A stretch of 7,450 nt of DNA from NCBI GenBank assembly GCA_025363695.1, contig JANYDI010000103.1, positions 1 to 7,450 on the forward strand, in the 5' to 3' direction. Both the position numbers and the translations under genes were made by a program. Below are positions 4,973-7,450 of the stretch, piece by piece (within the stretch, counting starts at the first letter, position 1; each line of letters begins with the position of its first letter). This stretch comes from Opitutia bacterium. GTDB lineage: Bacteria; Verrucomicrobiota; Verrucomicrobiia; Opitutales; JANYDI01. Below the pieces are notes generated by a model. It worked only from the letters and a program-made list of their open reading frames with translations. It was not told the DNA's origin and did not search any database.

Positions 4973-6493
4973 GTGTCCACACCCATTCCCTCCACCCCCA
5001 TTCTCTCCTTGTCGCAAGCGCGAGCGCTGGAGGCGCAGGCCTTTGACGGACGCCCTGAGCGCGTGGAGGCTGCCGTGGAGGCCGTTGGGCGGGGCTTGGC
5101 TCGGGAGCTGTTGGCAGATTTTTGTGAATACCGGCGGGATGCAGCGCCCTTGCGGCTCTTGTTGCTGGTAGGGCCTGGACATAACGGTGCCGATGCGCTG
5201 GCGACAGCCTTGGCGATGCAGGAACGCCTGGCATCGGTGCTGCTGTGGCAGGCGGAAGCGGGGCAGCCGAGGCCCTTGCGAGAGCAAAAACTCCAGGAAC
5301 TCAAGGGGCAGCTTGGGCCAGGTCGGCTGAGTATTCAGGGTATTTCGGAAGCGACTCCGGTCGAGGCGCTGATGGCCCAGTTGGATACTTGGGCAGGAAA
5401 TATTATGATAGATCTGTGCTTGGACGGCCTACTGGGGCTTTCTGCAAGCGGCCCCTTAAGTCCTGTTTTTACTAAAATAATTAACACGGTAAATGCCTAT
5501 AAGCGCATCGCCGTGCGGGCCACGGTGGACCTCCCCAGCGGCATAGGCCAAAGGCCTTGCTTTCGGGCGGACTTCACTTACGCCACGGGAAGCGTCAAGG
5601 AGCCGCTGTTTGCTGCGGAAGCGCTCCCTCATGTGGGCCGTATCCGCTTTGTCCCCATTGAGGGCATGGCGGCCCCGCAGGCACAACCCCCGTATTTGCT
5701 GACGCCTGAGGCGCTTGCGCCCCTACAGGCCCTGCGAAGCGCTGGCACGGACAAGCGTAGCCTTGGCCACTTGGTCATCGTGGCAGGTTGTAGCCGCTAC
5801 GCTGGAGCCGCGTTCATGACCGCTCGGGCAGCGCTACATTCCGGCGTTGGGCTCGTCAGCGCCTGCGTTCCTGCTCACCTCGTCCCCAGCTTTGCGGCAG
5901 CTTTGCCGGAAGTCCTATGGACGCCCATGCCGATTACGCCCGAAGGCTATTTGGCCTCATCCGGAACATCTATCATTCAATCACAGCTCAAGCGCGCTTC
6001 GGCTCTGCTGATTGGTCCCGGCATGGGATCTTTTCCCAGCGTCCATGCCCTTGCTGCCTACTGTGCTCAAAACGCCGCTGTGCCCTGTGTTTTTGACGCG
6101 GACACCCTTCAGGCGGAGCTCTTCGAAGCCCTAGCACAAGGGCCCAAGGCCAGGGCTGTCATCCTCACCCCGCATGCCGGTGAATATGCTCGACTGCAGG
6201 CCTCTCCTTGGGCCCAACAGGCACCTTGTATTTGGGTGAAAAAAGGCCCGCATACGGAAATTTATGACAAAGAACAGCATTTTTTTAACTGCCTAGGCGG
6301 CCCCGTGCTGTCTCGAGGCGGCAGTGGCGACCTCCTAGCCGGCATCATTGCTGGCCTGCTGGCTCAAACCCCACAAGACCCCCTCCAAGCAGCCGCGCTG
6401 GGGACCCTCTGGCACGGCCAAGCGGCAGATCGCCTCGCCCAGGCCCAAGGGCAACGCGTGGTGAGAATTGGGAAACTACTGGATTACTTATAA
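4973..6493 (+). CDS. nnr: Bifunctional NAD(P)H-hydrate epimerase / ADP-dependent NAD(P)H-hydrate dehydratase
   Basis: Nnr repairs damaged nicotinamide cofactors: the N-terminal YjeF-like domain interconverts R and S forms of NAD(P)HX, and the C-terminal ribokinase-like domain dehydrates the S form, in bacteria with ADP. The 506 residues cover both domains. The N domain (about 10-235) has a GPGHNGAD loop (67-74) in place of the common GxGNNGGDG, DGLLG (151-155), VDLPSGIG (185-192) and Lys209. The C domain (about 250-506) has GHLVIVAG (265-272), GPGMG (348-352), DAD (375-377), TPHAGE (399-404; the usual sequence is HPGE) and GGSGD (449-453) with the catalytic Asp453. The GTG at 4973 is the chosen start; no ribosome-binding site is visible, and a TTG at 5009 is an alternative. 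The conserved ILSxxQxRALE start lies just after residue 9, so the N-terminus is about right. Confidence 0.93.
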   Translation: MSTPIPSTPILSLSQARALEAQAFDGRPERVEAAVEAVGRGLARELLADFCEYRRDAAPLRLLLLVGPGHNGADALATALAMQERLASVLLWQAEAGQPRPLREQKLQELKGQLGPGRLSIQGISEATPVEALMAQLDTWAGNIMIDLCLDGLLGLSASGPLSPVFTKIINTVNAYKRIAVRATVDLPSGIGQRPCFRADFTYATGSVKEPLFAAEALPHVGRIRFVPIEGMAAPQAQPPYLLTPEALAPLQALRSAGTDKRSLGHLVIVAGCSRYAGAAFMTARAALHSGVGLVSACVPAHLVPSFAAALPEVLWTPMPITPEGYLASSGTSIIQSQLKRASALLIGPGMGSFPSVHALAAYCAQNAAVPCVFDADTLQAELFEALAQGPKARAVILTPHAGEYARLQASPWAQQAPCIWVKKGPHTEIYDKEQHFFNCLGGPVLSRGGSGDLLAGIIAGLLAQTPQDPLQAAALGTLWHGQAADRLAQAQGQRVVRIGKLLDYL

Positions 6494-6495
6494 GG

Positions 6496-6597
6496 CTAAG
6501 GGGAGCTCGCTCCCCTTAGGATCCCCTTTCCGATAGGCGATTTTTAAAAATGCGATGCATTTTATAAAAATCGCCTATCGGGAAGCCTATACTAAGG
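6496..6597 (-). repeat. Palindromic module copy F (downstream subtype), after nnr
   Basis: The module begins two bases after the nnr stop. The short hairpin is CTAAGGGGAGC (6496-6506) with GCTCCCCTTAG (6509-6519). The long hairpin has 17-bp perfect arms (6530-6546 and 6565-6581) with an extra G in CCGATAGGCG answered by an extra C in CGCCTATCGG, and inner AAAATGC/GCATTTT (6547-6553, 6557-6563). The outer CTAAGG (6592-6597) matches CCTTAG (6514-6519). Confidence 0.9.
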
Positions 6598-6605
6598 CCC
6601 TCCAC

Positions 6606-6620
6606 GATCGCGAAGCGATC
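6606..6620. repeat. Single linker hairpin joining modules F and G
   Basis: GATCGC-GAA-GCGATC here serves both modules. The junction has no REP-like centre and only this one hairpin, so it is the shortest form of the repeat island in the window. Confidence 0.85.
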
Positions 6621-6629
6621 CAGAGGGTG

Positions 6630-6727
6630 CCTTGTATCACCCTACCCAGGTAGCGATTTATTATAAATACGTAGTATTTTAATAAATCGCACCCTGTAGG
6701 GGATCCAAGGGGACACCGTCCCCTTGG
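6630..6727 (+). repeat. Palindromic module copy G (upstream subtype), before yraN
   Basis: The inner part of the long hairpin pairs perfectly: GCGATTTATT (6653-6662) with AATAAATCGC (6681-6690), around ATAC-GTA-GTAT. The outer arms, CCAGGTA against ACCCTG, have diverged and pair only in part, so this copy is the least intact. The short hairpin is CCAAGGGGAC (6705-6714) with GTCCCCTTGG (6718-6727). The outer CCTTG (6630-6634) matches CAAGG (6706-6710). Confidence 0.85.
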
Positions 6728-6738
6728 CCTACCTATTT

Positions 6739-7164
6739 ATGCTCTTATTTATACGCTTTCAATGTTGGCTCTACGGACGTCGTTTACGCAAGGACCCGGA
6801 CAACCACCTACTCAGGGGGGCCTGGGGAGAGGCGCAAGCGCTTGTGTGGTTGCGTTCGCAAAAACGTTACACCTTGGTCGCGCGTAATTGGCGCTGGAAG
6901 CAGTACGAGTTGGACGCCATTTTTTGGGACGGCCCGGTTTTAGTGTTCGTGGAGGTACGCACCTGTGTGGCCGATAGTAAACAAGGCGGTGTGTATTCCG
7001 TAACGCACTCCAAAAAAGCCTCTCTCAAGCACGCCTGTTTGGCCTTTCTACGAGCCATGCCTAGCCGCGCTGCTCATACGCGCTTTGATGTCGTTGAGGT
7101 CCGTTACCAGCAGATAAAACCCACGAGCATCCGACATTATGAGGGAGTGCCACTACTGGGCTAA
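6739..7164 (+). CDS. yraN: YraN family (UPF0102) nuclease-fold protein
   Basis: YraN proteins have a small restriction-endonuclease-like fold; their cellular role is not firmly established, and a part in DNA processing has been proposed. Counting from the ATG at 6739 (141 residues), the family pattern is clear: GAWGE (27-31), ARNW (48-51), Glu57-x-Asp59, FVEVR (70-74), SVTHSKKASL (87-96) and RFDVVEV (115-121). The position often held by lysine in the ExK motif is Arg74, which is common in this family. The first 23 residues are a hydrophobic then basic leader (LLFIRFQCWLYGRRLRK). An in-frame TTG at 6724 would add five residues, but it lies inside the short hairpin of module G, so the ATG is preferred. 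No ribosome-binding site is seen. Transcription probably enters from nnr or from an undetected promoter in the module. Confidence 0.93.
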   Translation: MLLFIRFQCWLYGRRLRKDPDNHLLRGAWGEAQALVWLRSQKRYTLVARNWRWKQYELDAIFWDGPVLVFVEVRTCVADSKQGGVYSVTHSKKASLKHACLAFLRAMPSRAAHTRFDVVEVRYQQIKPTSIRHYEGVPLLG

Positions 7165-7168
7165 GTTT

Positions 7169-7272
7169 TAGAGGGGGGCATTGAGGCTTGGGACGGCGTC
7201 ATGGAAGTGACTCACGCACCGGTAGCGCTACGCACTTCCCTTCCTTGTCCGAAGCCCCAATGCACCCCTCTA
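7169..7272. repeat. Long imperfect hairpin after yraN, not of the module family
   Basis: The 26-base arms at 7169-7194 and 7247-7272 match at 23 positions. Inside them a second stem pairs GGAAGTG (7203-7209) with CACTTCC (7233-7239), and GTAGCGCTAC (7222-7231) is a perfect palindrome. It begins five bases after the yraN stop. It shares no obvious sequence with the seven modules. It could act as a terminator structure, a structured RNA or a different palindromic repeat. There is no T-run on the + strand, but an A-run at 7290-7296 would be a T-run on the minus strand. Confidence 0.75.
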
Positions 7273-7305
7273 ACCAGCTCGAAGTAATTCAAAAAAATAC
7301 CCCCT

Positions 7306-7334
7306 GATCGCGAAGCGATCTGTGGAGGCCTTAG
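7306..7334. repeat. Solo linker hairpin plus tag, without its module
   Basis: This is an exact copy of the 29 bases at 2110-2138 (hairpin plus TGTGGAGGCCTTAG). The sequence then departs: at 2139 a full module follows, while here there is only unique AT-rich sequence. It looks like a truncated or partly deleted island. Confidence 0.8.
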
Positions 7335-7414
7335 GTTCTGTGAAGGAAATTTTTTTGTAATTAAGGATTGATATTTTAGGGCCCGTGGATCAATTAAGCT
7401 ATCCAATAAACCAC

Positions 7415-7450
7415 ACATAAGGAGGCCTGAAGGGCCGGCAGATCGTAGCC
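7415..7450. repeat. Start of another REP-like centre, cut by the window end
   Basis: Positions 7421-7443 match 1874-1896 exactly over 23 bases (GGAGGCCTG through CGGCAGAT), and the AT-rich bases before them also resemble the left end of the 1854-2088 centre. The rest lies outside the window. Confidence 0.75.

Noticed and set aside
7212..7418. 68-residue minus-strand reading frame after yraN
   Set aside because: It spans the long hairpin and a linker hairpin and has no recognisable protein features.

Overview
The window reads like a stretch of ordinary housekeeping chromosome from a Gram-negative bacterium, most likely a member of the Verrucomicrobiota, perhaps the Opitutia side. This placement is a moderate inference. 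It rests on the style of the Der GTPase, on a YraN protein with a short hydrophobic/basic leader before its GxxGE motif, and on an MCE protein paired with an outer-membrane lipoprotein, which implies two membranes. There is no rRNA, tRNA, transposase, integrase, phage gene or CRISPR array.

Layout: (1) 1-100, a palindromic repeat unit; (2) 167-1708 (+), der, a double-GTPase ribosome-assembly factor; (3) 1709-2270, an intergenic region made almost wholly of nested inverted repeats; (4) 2271-3815 (-), a two-gene lipid-transport operon, an MCE (MlaD/PqiB-like) protein followed by a PqiC-type lipoprotein; (5) 3816-3913, a short divergent promoter region; (6) 3914-4291 (+), an IscA/HesB-like A-type Fe-S carrier with an unusual cysteine-rich tail; (7) 4292-4972, a second and larger nested inverted-repeat region; (8) 4973-6493 (+), nnr, the two-domain NAD(P)HX epimerase/dehydratase; (9) 6494-6738, a compact repeat junction; (10) 6739-7164 (+), yraN; (11) 7165-7450, a different long hairpin, a solo repeat module and the start of another repeat centre cut by the window end.

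The genes do not form one pathway: ribosome assembly, outer-membrane lipid transport, Fe-S assembly, nicotinamide-cofactor repair, and a nuclease-fold protein of unsettled role. The notable part is the DNA between them. Seven copies of a ~100 bp module (short GGGG/CCCC hairpin plus long nested hairpin) border the transcription units. In every copy the short hairpin faces the gene and the long hairpin faces away. Copies differ by paired changes that keep the stems intact. Two subtypes, marked by CCTTG/CAAGG or CCTTAG/CTAAGG, separate cleanly into gene-upstream and gene-downstream positions. Between paired modules sit a 15-bp hairpin (GATCGC-GAA-GCGATC) and, in two of three junctions, a REP-like centre with CCCAGGGC/GCCCTGGG palindromes. 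The only junction without modules is the divergent promoter region. Whether these are mobile palindromic elements, transcription terminators, or both cannot be settled from one window.
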